Source of the DNA: Streptomyces sp. CBMA291
Lineage (GTDB): Bacteria > Actinomycetota > Actinomycetes > Streptomycetales > Streptomycetaceae
Length of the DNA stretch: 32,370 nt
Reading direction: 5' to 3'
NCBI RefSeq assembly: GCF_014596525.1
Contig: NZ_MSJP01000088.1
Coordinates: 1 to 32,370, forward strand
Part shown: piece after piece, positions 7,499 through 15,144 of the stretch
Layout of the letters: every line of letters begins with the position of its first letter
How positions within the stretch are numbered: position 1 is the stretch's first letter
Notes under the pieces: model-generated
Databases searched by the model: none
Seen by the model: the letters and a program-made list of their open reading frames with translations, nothing else
Told to the model about the DNA's origin: nothing
Program-made: the position numbers and the translations under genes

Positions 7499-7524
7499 TT
7501 GCGCAGGACGCAACGCGCATTGCG
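7499..7524. promoter_or_regulatory. Alternating TTGCG / CGCAA half-sites upstream of the aldolase gene
   Basis: Three half-sites alternate in orientation: TTGCG (7499-7503), CGCAA (7509-7513) and TTGCG (7520-7524). This makes one 15-bp palindrome with a 5-base spacer and a second with a 6-base spacer. The first and third half-sites also form a perfect direct repeat ATTGCGCA 21 bp apart. It lies 32-57 bases upstream of ATG 7556, within the expected promoter, which fits a transcription factor operator. The regulator is unknown. Confidence 0.55.
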
Positions 7525-7555
7525 CATATCGCTGCCCCTCGGCAGGATGAGCCCC

Positions 7556-8191
7556 ATGACAACCGTGTTCGATCTTGCCCCGGAAGCCCCCGTCGTCCCC
7601 GTGGTCGTGATCGAGGACGCCGCCGACGCCGTACCCCTCGCCCGTGCCCTGGTGGCCGGTGGGCTGCCGCTCGTCGAGGTCACCCTGCGCACTCCGGCCG
7701 CGCTCGAAGCCGTGCGGGCGATCTCCGCCGAGGTGCCGGACGCGATCGTCGGCGTGGGGACGGTCGTCTCGGCCGAGGCGGTCGCGGACGCGGTGTCCGC
7801 CGGGGCCCGCTTCCTGGTGAGCCCCGGATGGACCGGGCGGCTGCTCGGCGCCCTGCGCGAGTCGGGGCTGCCGTTCCTGCCGGGCGTGTCGACGGTCTCC
7901 GAGGTCGTCGCGCTGCTCGAACAGGGCGTGGAGACGATGAAGTTCTTCCCGGCCGAGGCGGCGGGCGGCGTCCCGTATCTGAAGTCCCTCGCGGGGCCGC
8001 TCCCCCAGGCCCGCTTCTGCCCGACGGGCGGGGTCTCCGCCGCCTCCGCCCCGAGCTATCTCGCCCTGCGGAACGTCGGCTGCGTCGGCGGTACGTGGAT
8101 GCTGCCGCCCGACGCGCTCGCCGCCCGCGACTGGGCCCGCGTGGAAACCCTGGCGCGCGAGGCGGCGGCACTGCGGGGGCCTGTCGGGTGA
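7556..8191 (+). CDS. eda: Bifunctional KDPG/KHG aldolase
   Basis: A 211-residue class I aldolase that cleaves 2-keto-3-deoxy-6-phosphogluconate (and usually 4-hydroxy-2-oxoglutarate) to pyruvate plus glyceraldehyde 3-phosphate (or glyoxylate). The catalytic base region 'LVEVTLRT' (E41) and the Schiff-base lysine in 'TMKFFPAEAAGG' (K129) are both present, as are GVGTV (66-70) and the phosphate-binding 'FCPTGGVS'. ATG 7556 is chosen from family length; an AGGATGAG tract precedes it weakly. No Entner-Doudoroff dehydratase or KDG kinase gene lies in the window, so which sugar acid pathway it serves is not evident. Confidence 0.92.
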   Translation: MTTVFDLAPEAPVVPVVVIEDAADAVPLARALVAGGLPLVEVTLRTPAALEAVRAISAEVPDAIVGVGTVVSAEAVADAVSAGARFLVSPGWTGRLLGALRESGLPFLPGVSTVSEVVALLEQGVETMKFFPAEAAGGVPYLKSLAGPLPQARFCPTGGVSAASAPSYLALRNVGCVGGTWMLPPDALAARDWARVETLAREAAALRGPVG

Positions 8192-8286
8192 CGTGGGGCC
8201 TCAGGTCCGCCTAGGGGATCTCAGGGTGACTCAGGGCGTAGGCCCGTGTCTTCAAATGATCACGGTTGGCGGATCATGGAGGCGCG

Positions 8287-8735
8287 ATGCGTCGCCATGA
8301 ACTGCCCGGTGTCCAGTGAGAGTTCGTCCAGCCGTTGCTTCCCCATGTCGTCGCGGGGGGGGAAGCGGCTGGATGACCGAAGGATCTTGAACGGGATCGT
8401 GTGGAAGTTCCGCACCGGCACGGCCTGGCGGGATGTGCCCGAGCGCTCCGACCCGTGGGCGACGCTGCACACGCGTTTCCGCAGGTGCGCAGCGGACGGA
8501 ACGTTCGACCGGATGCCGCAGGCCGCCCAGGCGAAGGCCGACGCGGCGGGGGGCATCGAGTGGCTGGTGTCGGTGGACTCCACGGTCGTCCGTGCCCACC
8601 AGCACGCGGCCGGGGCCGAAAAGGGGCTCCGCGACCCGGCCTTCGGCCGGTCCCGTGGCGGGCCGGCCGGTAACGTCCGCCTGGCCAGCGACAACAGGCT
8701 GCCGATACTGTGCGCAATCATGCCGTGCGGCTCCC
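8287..8735 (+). pseudogene. Decayed IS5-type transposase remnant
   Basis: The start MRRHELPGVQ is followed at 8317-8319 by TGA, where the family has Trp (TGG); reading on, the same frame gives EFVQPLLP. The rest of the match is in the next frame (SSRGGKRLDDRRILNGIVWKF onward), so a 1-base shift occurred between about 8335 and 8362, near a CCCC and an 8-G run. The DDE-fold hallmark 'VSVDSTVVRAHQHAAGAEKG' and the short 'GRSRGG...VRLASDNR' are recognisable, with an internal shortening between them. The C-terminal third, with the remaining catalytic acid, is missing and the similarity fades near 8735. Terminal inverted repeats were not found. It is nonfunctional and marks past mobile activity just upstream of the toxin-like gene. 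Confidence 0.8.
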
Positions 8736-8927
8736 GGGCGAACCGGATCCCTTCGGCGGCAACTGCCTGGGCGGCGGCCCGCGAGCGCAGCACCGCAGGT
8801 GACGGCTCCGTGTGCCGACGGGCAACGTGGCTGCCCACGTTTCTGCCCCTGCGGACCTGGCGATGGACCGGCGGAGAAATTCCCATGGTGCCTGTCCACT
8901 CACTCGTCCGCTCGAAAGGTGCTTCCG

Positions 8928-11756
8928 GTGTCGCACGAACGCGTACCTGGTCAGGACACTGACAGCCAGTCACTGGTCACTCGGAAGCAGGACCAGGTCG
9001 ACCAGACGAAACTGCTGGCTCTCCAGCGGAGCGCGGGGAACGCCGCCGTGCTGGCCATGCTTCAGCGGGCCGGGCACCCCTACGCGGTGGCGCAGGAGCA
9101 GCACCAGCACAACGCGGACTGCGGGCACCAGCGCCCCGAGCGGCCCGCGGTGCAGCGGTCGGCCGTCCATGACGTCCTCTCCGGCAGTGGCCGTCCGCTG
9201 GACACACCCCTTCGCACGGAGATGGAGTCCCGTCTCGGCGCCGACTTCTCCGACGTCCGCGTCCACGACGACGGCGCCGCTCGCGCCTCGTCCAGCGAGA
9301 TCGGCGCCCGCGCCTACACCTCGGGAAGCCACGTCGTCCTCGGAGCCAACGGTGGGGACAAGCACACGCTCGCCCACGAACTGACCCACGTGATCCAACA
9401 GCGCCGGGGCCCGGTCGCCGGAACCGACCAGGGCGACGGGCTCCAGGTCTCGGACCCGGCCGACCGCTTCGAACGGGAAGCGGAGGCCAACGCGGCCCGG
9501 GTGATGCAGGGACCGGCCCCGAAGGCGGCAGCGGCGCACGAACCCCCCGGCCCCGGGACTCCGGGGGCGGCCGCCGTCGGTCCGTCGGCACCTGCCCCGG
9601 TCCAGCGCTCGGGCGAGGACGGAGGAACTTCCCGTTCAGCGCAGCCGGACAAAGGAAAAGGGCGCCGGACGGAGCAGGACTTGAGAAGGGAGGAAAGGGA
9701 ACAGGAGGAACTGGAAAGACTGCGGGAAATCCAGGACGAGTTGAACCGCGAGGATTCGAAGAAGGGGGAGGAAAAGCAGCAGGACGAGTCGAAGACGGCC
9801 CTGCTGAACAAGGCACACAACCTGGTGAAGAGCAAGGACGTCCAGAGCTACGGATCCGGCTACCTGGGACGGATCACCGACGACGTCCGCGCCCGGTTCC
9901 CCCGCTCCAAAGAGGACGAGCGCTCCTCCCAGACACTGACCCACCTCTCGCTCGCGATGTACGACGCCATGGAAGCCGCCCAGGACGCGCGAGCGGATGA
10001 CGTACCGCCGGTGGACAACCGTGAAGTCCAGGGCATGCTGATCAACGGGCGCCTGTTCTTCGCCGCGAACTTCGACGAGTCCGTCGACGCGATGGAGACG
10101 GCAGACCCCGCGACGCTGCGACAGATGCTGGATCGTCAACAGGACGATCAGGAGCGCGATGCCGGTCTGGATCCTCAGACGGCCTTCGAGAACCGCGCGC
10201 GGATCGGCAGAGCCCGCGCCAAGCTGCGGGAAATCGAGAACGGGCGACGGGACGGGGAAGGTCAGGACCACACGGCGAACGCGCTACGGGAGGCCCTGGA
10301 CACCCCCGTCATCATGGTCGACTCGACGGACGAGAATCTTCACACATACCTGACCGCCGACCAGTACATGGGGCAGGCCTTCCTCGTACGTGTGCGCGCC
10401 GAACAGGGAAGGTCGGGGACACCCGCCTCGCTGCACGCGGAACAGAAGCTCCTGCTGCTGCTCCACAACGCCGGGATCCACCCCCACGAGGCCGGCGGTC
10501 CGCTGCTGATCCAGGGCAGATACCGGCCCTGCGTGGGCTGTTCGGCGGCGCTGAGACACTACGGGCGGAAGTTCCCGAACCTCCAGTACAACCCCCGTCA
10601 CGGGTTCTACTGGTACTCCTCGCTGCGCAACCTGTCCCAGCACCTGGAGCATGTGCTCAGAGGACCGGAATTCCTCGGCGACATCGACGAAATGACCGGC
10701 GACGCGACCGGGGGCGGCCTCATGAGCACGTCCACGGGCTCGACGACGGCGCTGCCCGACGGGCACCAGGCGGACGGCGATCCGGAGATGCGGATCGAGG
10801 CGCGGCATGCGGAGAAGCGCGGCTGGGTGACCGCCTCCGACTCCGAGGTCGACTCCGACACCGGCAGGAGCAGGAAGCGCGACCGGAAGCCGTTCAATCC
10901 GGCGGACGCCACCCGCGGAGTCGGCAAGGGCAAGGACACCGGCACCGCCAAGCGTTACGCCACGAAGAAGGACACGGAGGAACTCCTCAAGGCGGCGAAA
11001 TCCCGGTCCAGGAGGACCATGCAGGAGGTCTACAGCCGATTCACCACGGAGGGTGGAGAGCTGGGCTTTCCGCTCAACCAGACGGAGATCGGCGAGGTCG
11101 TCGGAATTTCGGGTGGTCACGTCGGACGGATCATCGGTGGACTGACCGGACACGAGCGCCGCGACGAGCAGGTCCCCGAAAGTCAGAAGCGGAAGCGGAA
11201 GCTGTATTCCACCGAGTCCTCCGCTCCTGGAAGGGGCAAGAAGACACGACCGGTGAACAAGCCGCATGCCCCTCTTGAGCGAGAGGAAAGCCAGCCCCTC
11301 GTCCGGGACATGGAGGCCATGACGATCGATGAGAGGCCTTCGGCATCGACCGGGGCGGAGCCCCTGCCACGGGCTGAGACCGTCCTGACGTTGCTTCGCA
11401 TGCTCCTGGGCGGCGAGGCGGGTCTCCATGCATTCATCGAAAGATCCGACGTGATCGCCCAGGAGACGACGCAAGAGGACAGGGAAACGGCTGCACGCGT
11501 CCGGAGCATATTGGACACTCACCCGGACGAAGTATTCGACGCAATACTCGTACTGCTGGAGGCGGAGGCCGGCCGGATCCACGGCGCTCCGGTCCCGTTC
11601 TACGCTGAATTGTTCCGCGAAGACTGGCGGCCGGCCCCCACGCCCGAATCCACATCCGAAGAGGAGCTGACCAGCGACGGCAGTACGGCCATGGGCGACT
11701 ACGGGGGCCACTGGTCCGACGACGGTGACGACTTCGAGTACGACACCAGTTTGTGA
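8928..11756 (+). CDS. eCIS-core (DUF4157) protein with deaminase-like and HTH domains, putative effector/toxin
   Basis: A 942-residue protein from GTG 8928, with GAAAGG 8 bases upstream; the open frame further upstream is transposase debris. Order of parts: 'LLALQRSAGNAAV' (29-41), typical of the N-terminus of actinobacterial DUF4157 proteins; DUF4157/eCIS-core (about 90-160) with the metalloprotease-like HELTH (150-154) and 'DRFEREAEANAARVM' (179-193); a charged coiled-coil-like linker (240-305); a cytidine-deaminase-fold candidate with HAE (503-505) and PCVGC (534-538) between predicted strands; basic patches (SRKRDRK, QKRKRK); a helix-turn-helix 'NQTEIGEVVGISGGHVGRII' (717-736); and a very acidic tail. 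DUF4157 is known to mark proteins linked to extracellular contractile injection systems and toxins. A secreted nucleic-acid or nucleotide deaminase is inferred. It has no signal peptide, no adjacent injection-system genes and no clear immunity gene. Confidence 0.9.
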   Translation: MSHERVPGQDTDSQSLVTRKQDQVDQTKLLALQRSAGNAAVLAMLQRAGHPYAVAQEQHQHNADCGHQRPERPAVQRSAVHDVLSGSGRPLDTPLRTEMESRLGADFSDVRVHDDGAARASSSEIGARAYTSGSHVVLGANGGDKHTLAHELTHVIQQRRGPVAGTDQGDGLQVSDPADRFEREAEANAARVMQGPAPKAAAAHEPPGPGTPGAAAVGPSAPAPVQRSGEDGGTSRSAQPDKGKGRRTEQDLRREEREQEELERLREIQDELNREDSKKGEEKQQDESKTALLNKAHNLVKSKDVQSYGSGYLGRITDDVRARFPRSKEDERSSQTLTHLSLAMYDAMEAAQDARADDVPPVDNREVQGMLINGRLFFAANFDESVDAMETADPATLRQMLDRQQDDQERDAGLDPQTAFENRARIGRARAKLREIENGRRDGEGQDHTANALREALDTPVIMVDSTDENLHTYLTADQYMGQAFLVRVRAEQGRSGTPASLHAEQKLLLLLHNAGIHPHEAGGPLLIQGRYRPCVGCSAALRHYGRKFPNLQYNPRHGFYWYSSLRNLSQHLEHVLRGPEFLGDIDEMTGDATGGGLMSTSTGSTTALPDGHQADGDPEMRIEARHAEKRGWVTASDSEVDSDTGRSRKRDRKPFNPADATRGVGKGKDTGTAKRYATKKDTEELLKAAKSRSRRTMQEVYSRFTTEGGELGFPLNQTEIGEVVGISGGHVGRIIGGLTGHERRDEQVPESQKRKRKLYSTESSAPGRGKKTRPVNKPHAPLEREESQPLVRDMEAMTIDERPSASTGAEPLPRAETVLTLLRMLLGGEAGLHAFIERSDVIAQETTQEDRETAARVRSILDTHPDEVFDAILVLLEAEAGRIHGAPVPFYAELFREDWRPAPTPESTSEEELTSDGSTAMGDYGGHWSDDGDDFEYDTSL

Positions 11757-11925
11757 CGGGGTCCACCGGGCGCCGAGTGGGCGGCGTTCCCCGTGCGCAG
11801 CGGCGACACCGGATCGACGAGCCGGTGTCCTCCTGACTGCCTCCGAGTGCCACGAATTCGTCAACTCTCTCCCGCTGCGACGAGTACGGGAAGCGCCCGG
11901 TCAAGCGGCGGGAACCAGAGCCCTC
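11757..11925. other. Noncoding stretch after the toxin-like gene
   Basis: This is the first part of the 292-bp gap between the toxin-like gene and the next gene. It holds no supported gene; a GC-rich imperfect hairpin near 11758-11795 may terminate the upstream message. The strong palindrome at 11926-11964 is listed separately. Confidence 0.4.
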
Positions 11926-11964
11926 CTCTGTTCGGAACGCGTTTCGAACGCGTTCCGAACAGAG
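11926..11964. promoter_or_regulatory. Perfect 18-bp inverted repeat, operator or terminator
   Basis: CTCTGTTCGGAACGCG (11926-11941) and CGCGTTCCGAACAGAG (11949-11964) are exact complements. Two further T-A pairs close the loop to three bases. The arms also contain the direct repeat GAACGCGTT twice, 11 bp apart. It lies 170 bases after the toxin-like gene and 84 bases before the next start. The internal repeated palindrome suggests an operator as much as a terminator; no T-tract follows. Confidence 0.6.
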
Positions 11965-12048
11965 ATTGCCTTGGAGACCGGCCCCGCACAGCAGCAGACT
12001 CGTGCATCGAGTCCACTCGGGTCCCGATCCCAATGAGAGGAGGGGGAT

Positions 12049-12393
12049 ATGCGCATCCGTGGTGCTCTTGCGACCGCGGCCGTCGGTACTGCGGTCGCGC
12101 TGGGAGTTTCGGCCGTGCCGTCGTCGGCCGCGTCCCAGAGCGATGACGTCTTCTTCACCACACAGGCGACGAAGCAGTACACCTGCGCCAAGACGACCTG
12201 CCAGGTGAAGAGGAACCTCTTTTCGGGGCAGCCGCTCTCGATCTCCTGCTACTACGTCGGGCAGTCGGTCGGAGGAAACACCATCTGGTACTACACGACG
12301 ACGTGGCAGTTCGAGGTCTGGGTCGACGGGTACACCCCGGGCCAGCACATCAACACCGGAGCCGACCCAAGGCCCGGCGTACCGCGCTGCTGA
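12049..12393 (+). CDS. Small secreted SH3-like protein
   Basis: A 114-residue protein with a strong GAGAGGAGGGGG ribosome binding site. A Sec signal peptide covers about residues 1-28 (MRIRG, Ala/Val-rich core, cleavage near PSSA-A). The mature part has four Cys (YTCAKTTC, SISCYY, final C) and a 'WYYTTTWQFEVWVDGYTPGQHINTG' tail reminiscent of small streptomycete secreted proteins with a bacterial SH3-like fold. The fold call is tentative. Being exported, it is a poor candidate for cytoplasmic immunity to the upstream toxin-like protein. Confidence 0.85.
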   Translation: MRIRGALATAAVGTAVALGVSAVPSSAASQSDDVFFTTQATKQYTCAKTTCQVKRNLFSGQPLSISCYYVGQSVGGNTIWYYTTTWQFEVWVDGYTPGQHINTGADPRPGVPRC

Positions 12394-12433
12394 ACAAAGC
12401 GTCCACATCGGTTTCGAATCCCGGAACCGCGAT

Positions 12434-12482
12434 CCCCTGCGTCCGTGAGGGTCGATAGTTCGCTCCGCGGTCCACGCAGGGG
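12434..12482. promoter_or_regulatory. Inverted repeat with candidate -10 upstream of the I36 gene
   Basis: CCCCTGCGT (12434-12442) and ACGCAGGGG (12474-12482) are exact complements, with 31 bases between them. GATAGT at 12454-12459 in the loop is a possible -10 box. The right arm lies just before the GGGGAGGAA ribosome binding site, so the structure could act at transcription or translation. Confidence 0.35.
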
Positions 12483-12501
12483 CCAATCAGGGGAGGAATA
12501 C

Positions 12502-12864
12502 ATGTTCAAGCGTTCGTTGGCGGCTCTCGGAACGGCCGCCGGACTCGCGGTGGCCGCACTCGCCATCGCCCCCGCCGCGCAGGCGGCCCCGGCCGGATGT
12601 GCTTCCGGAGGACTGTGCGCCTACTACACCTCCGGCTACACCGGAAATGTTCAGACGGTGTTCCAGGACAACGCCGACCTCACCATGTACGCGAACTTCT
12701 ACAACATCCAGGGAGGCTCGCTGTACAACAACGGACAGTCCTGCAGCGTCAGGGTGTACACCGGAAAGGGCGGTACGGGAGCGGGCTACGCGCTCAACCG
12801 CGGTACGGGCTGGTCGACCATCGGCTCCAACCTGCCTCATATCTCCTCCAACTACTGGTGCTGA
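12502..12864 (+). CDS. Secreted peptidase inhibitor family I36-like protein
   Basis: A 120-residue protein, GGGGAGGAA before ATG 12502. A signal peptide with cleavage near AAQAA-P (about residue 28) precedes a compact Cys-containing domain: 'CASGGLCAYYTSGYTGN', 'NFYNIQGGSLYNNGQSCSVRVYTG', final WC. This is the beta/gamma-crystallin-like pattern of the I36 inhibitor family (SMI type, inhibitor of metalloproteases), abundant in Streptomyces. Inhibitory activity is inferred from the family. The next gene starts 19 bases after its stop, so the two are probably co-transcribed. Confidence 0.88.
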   Translation: MFKRSLAALGTAAGLAVAALAIAPAAQAAPAGCASGGLCAYYTSGYTGNVQTVFQDNADLTMYANFYNIQGGSLYNNGQSCSVRVYTGKGGTGAGYALNRGTGWSTIGSNLPHISSNYWC

Positions 12865-12883
12865 CGTCAGGAGCACCATCACT

Positions 12884-13897
12884 ATGCGGCAGCGAACCAC
12901 GGGGGTCCTGTTAGGGGTGCTGCTGGGGATTCTGGTTGCTGCCGGCTGTTCTACAGCCGGCAGCACCGCCTCGCACGAGCCCGCACCCATGCGCCCATTC
13001 GGGGGCGTGCTCACCTACACCCCGGCACAGCGCGCCGCCCTGCACGCGGCCGAGGAAAACCTTGTATCCGTGTGCATGCGCCGACGAGGCTTCGACTACG
13101 ACCCCGAGGGGTTGGCAACGGGCGGCACCGATCCCGATGACCGCAGCCCCTACGGGCTGCTCACCACAAGCCAGGCACTCCAGGACGGTTACGGCATCAC
13201 CAGTGCCGCGCTTCTCACGCATCGGCCGAAGGACCCGAACCGTGTCCGAAGTCGTCAGAAGGGCTGGCAGGAGGCATTGCTGGGAACTCCCGCCCACAAG
13301 GTGACCGTGTCGCTTCCGGGTGGCCAGAAGTACTTCTACAACTCCGACTCGTGCGTCAGCTCGGCCCGCGGCCATCTCTACGGGTCCGGCTACGAGCGTC
13401 TGTACAACCTGTTCCAGGTATTGGCCAACGACGTGATCAGCACGGTCAGAACCGATGCCGACTATCAGCGCGTCCAAGGACGATGGGCCGCCTGCATGGC
13501 CGGGGCAGGAGAGCGTGTCGCGGTGCTCGACGATCCGCGCGACCAGGTGGACCGTCGGCTGCGTACCGCTCTCCAGGCGCACCAAGACCTGCGCCCCGTG
13601 GCCGAGTTCGAACTCGAACTCTCCCGACGAGACGCCCGCTGCCAGCGGACGGTGCGCCTCGATGCCGCCGTCAAGGGCGCACAGCAACGTGCCGAGCGGA
13701 CGAAAGACGGTACATACCATGACGACCTGAGCAGGCTGCGCGCGATGCGTGCCGAGGCCCTGCGCCGTTCGCAGAAACCCAGCTCGTCGTCGGCGACCAT
13801 CGCCCGGCCCTCCGACACCCCTGCTGTCCCGTCTTCCGCAGCCCCCTCGGACCAGCCACGTAGCCCCCTGAGAACCTTCAGCGCACCTCTCGTCTGA
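12884..13897 (+). CDS. Uncharacterised lipoprotein
   Basis: A 337-residue protein from ATG 12884, AGGAG 10 bases upstream. A lipobox LVAAGC gives a predicted lipidated Cys at residue 22. The mature region has paired Cys positions in 'LVSVCMRRRGFDY', 'SDSCVSSARGHLYGS', 'RWAACMAGAGE' and 'RDARCQRTVRLD', a pattern shared by many actinobacterial lipoproteins of unknown role. The C-terminal 50 residues are Ser/Pro-rich, resembling a wall-spanning tail. It probably lies in an operon with the I36-like gene and converges with the XRE-like gene 12 bases away. Confidence 0.85.
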   Translation: MRQRTTGVLLGVLLGILVAAGCSTAGSTASHEPAPMRPFGGVLTYTPAQRAALHAAEENLVSVCMRRRGFDYDPEGLATGGTDPDDRSPYGLLTTSQALQDGYGITSAALLTHRPKDPNRVRSRQKGWQEALLGTPAHKVTVSLPGGQKYFYNSDSCVSSARGHLYGSGYERLYNLFQVLANDVISTVRTDADYQRVQGRWAACMAGAGERVAVLDDPRDQVDRRLRTALQAHQDLRPVAEFELELSRRDARCQRTVRLDAAVKGAQQRAERTKDGTYHDDLSRLRAMRAEALRRSQKPSSSSATIARPSDTPAVPSSAAPSDQPRSPLRTFSAPLV

Positions 13898-13909
13898 AAT
13901 CCGGGGCGG

Positions 13910-14896
13910 CTACGCGGGCGGGATCGGTTCGATCAGAAACTCCTGGTCGGTGGCGCCGGAACACCGGCCTTGGACGATTTCCGTGCCGCTTTCGGTTCCT
14001 TCGTCGCGCAGGCTCAGACACTGACCGGTGCTGACAGGGCGAATGCGGAAGTGGCCGGCAGCGGAAGGGCCGAAAAGGTCGAGACGGAACTGCTGGGCCC
14101 TGTTGTCGTCGGCACAGTCATTGCGCGGTTCAAGCAGGTCGTGACCCGGGCCCGCGGAGAGGACGGTGAGACAGCCGATGCTGTACTTCGGATGGTGCCA
14201 CTGGATCTGCACGATGTCCTTGCCCAGCGGTTCGAGGAAGACACGGGGCAGGACAGCCTTCGTGCAGGATTGCTGGGCGGCGACCGCGGATTCGTAGCGG
14301 CCGGTGTGGTCCCTTCCTTCGGTGAGGCAGAACTGCGGTGTCCGGGCGGGGTGGATACGAGCCCAACTGCCCACAGCCAGGACGTGCAACCCGGTCACCG
14401 GCATCGCAGGCGTGCCGGCCGGTGAATCCGAGCCACTGAACAGGCTGCTCAGCCCGAGTGCACCAGCAGCTCCCAGGATCACGGCTGCGACCAGGACAGA
14501 TACTCGGCGCCACTGTGGGTGCCCCACCGGATGGTGCTCGACGGGAGCGGGAACAAAGCCGTCGCTTTCACCGGCGGGTGCCTTCTTCTCGGTGGCGATG
14601 CGCTGGCGGACGCCGAGCCACCGGCGCACGTCTTCCTCGCCCAGGCCACACGCCCGGGTGTAGGCGTCGACAAACCGCTCCCGGGGTAGTGCGGCGCGAC
14701 CGAGGGTGGTCGCGATCGTACTTGCGGGGAGCGTGTCCCTGTGCGCGGTCGCCTTCCCCTCAAGCTGGCGGTACGTCAATCCGGACCAGGCCCGCAACGC
14801 GCGGAGAGACACGGTGAACTCGGCTGAGGTGCGGGCCTGCTCCGGCTCAGGTGCTTCCGCTGACGGCTTGGCTAAGCCGTCCTCCATCTGGCTCAT
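13910..14896 (-). CDS. XRE-like HTH protein with membrane segment and ricin-like lectin domain
   Basis: A 328-residue protein from ATG 14896; GTG 14914 is an alternative and neither has a clear Shine-Dalgarno. Residues 27-95 are a helix-turn-helix-like domain ('FTVSLRALRAWSGLTYRQLEGKA...TIATTLGRAALP'), as seen at the N-terminus of many streptomycete proteins. Residues 132-153 are a single membrane segment. Residues about 170-326 contain a beta-trefoil ricin-like region with 'GQCLSLRDEGTESGTEIVQGRCSGATDQEF' and an earlier degenerate copy. The arrangement places DNA-binding-like and carbohydrate-binding-like domains on opposite sides of the membrane. The function is unknown; a one-component sensor is an inference. 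Confidence 0.85.
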   Translation of the reverse strand: MSQMEDGLAKPSAEAPEPEQARTSAEFTVSLRALRAWSGLTYRQLEGKATAHRDTLPASTIATTLGRAALPRERFVDAYTRACGLGEEDVRRWLGVRQRIATEKKAPAGESDGFVPAPVEHHPVGHPQWRRVSVLVAAVILGAAGALGLSSLFSGSDSPAGTPAMPVTGLHVLAVGSWARIHPARTPQFCLTEGRDHTGRYESAVAAQQSCTKAVLPRVFLEPLGKDIVQIQWHHPKYSIGCLTVLSAGPGHDLLEPRNDCADDNRAQQFRLDLFGPSAAGHFRIRPVSTGQCLSLRDEGTESGTEIVQGRCSGATDQEFLIEPIPPA

Positions 14897-15144
14897 GGCC
14901 GCAGCATGGCCCACCGGCGGCGATCAGGCAACGACATGAGACGGCCAACCCGCTCCCTCCACGGGCGTGTCCGAAACACGAGAGGTGCTGTTCCAGACAC
15001 GTTCGAACGAAGGCTCTCGGCGAACCGCTCGGCGCCGCCCAGGAGAGTGAGCACGGTGGTGTTGCGCGCGGGCTCCCCCGCGCCACCCCATTACCCGCCC
15101 TCGCGCCGCCCCGATACCCGCCCCCGCGGCCCCTGTCGTACGGG

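Noticed and set aside
4827..7562. 911-residue minus-strand open frame
   Set aside because: It overlaps the RNB ribonuclease, repeats and YaaA in the wrong frames, and is Arg/Pro-rich without any domain.
12049..12393. Small gene after the effector as its immunity protein
   Set aside because: It has a clear signal peptide and an SH3-like secreted pattern, so it would not protect the cytoplasm against a deaminase; it also has its own ribosome binding site and a long spacer.
14966..14980. CGTGT-CCGAA-ACACG as an operator of the XRE-like gene
   Set aside because: Only five paired bases; expected frequently by chance in this composition.
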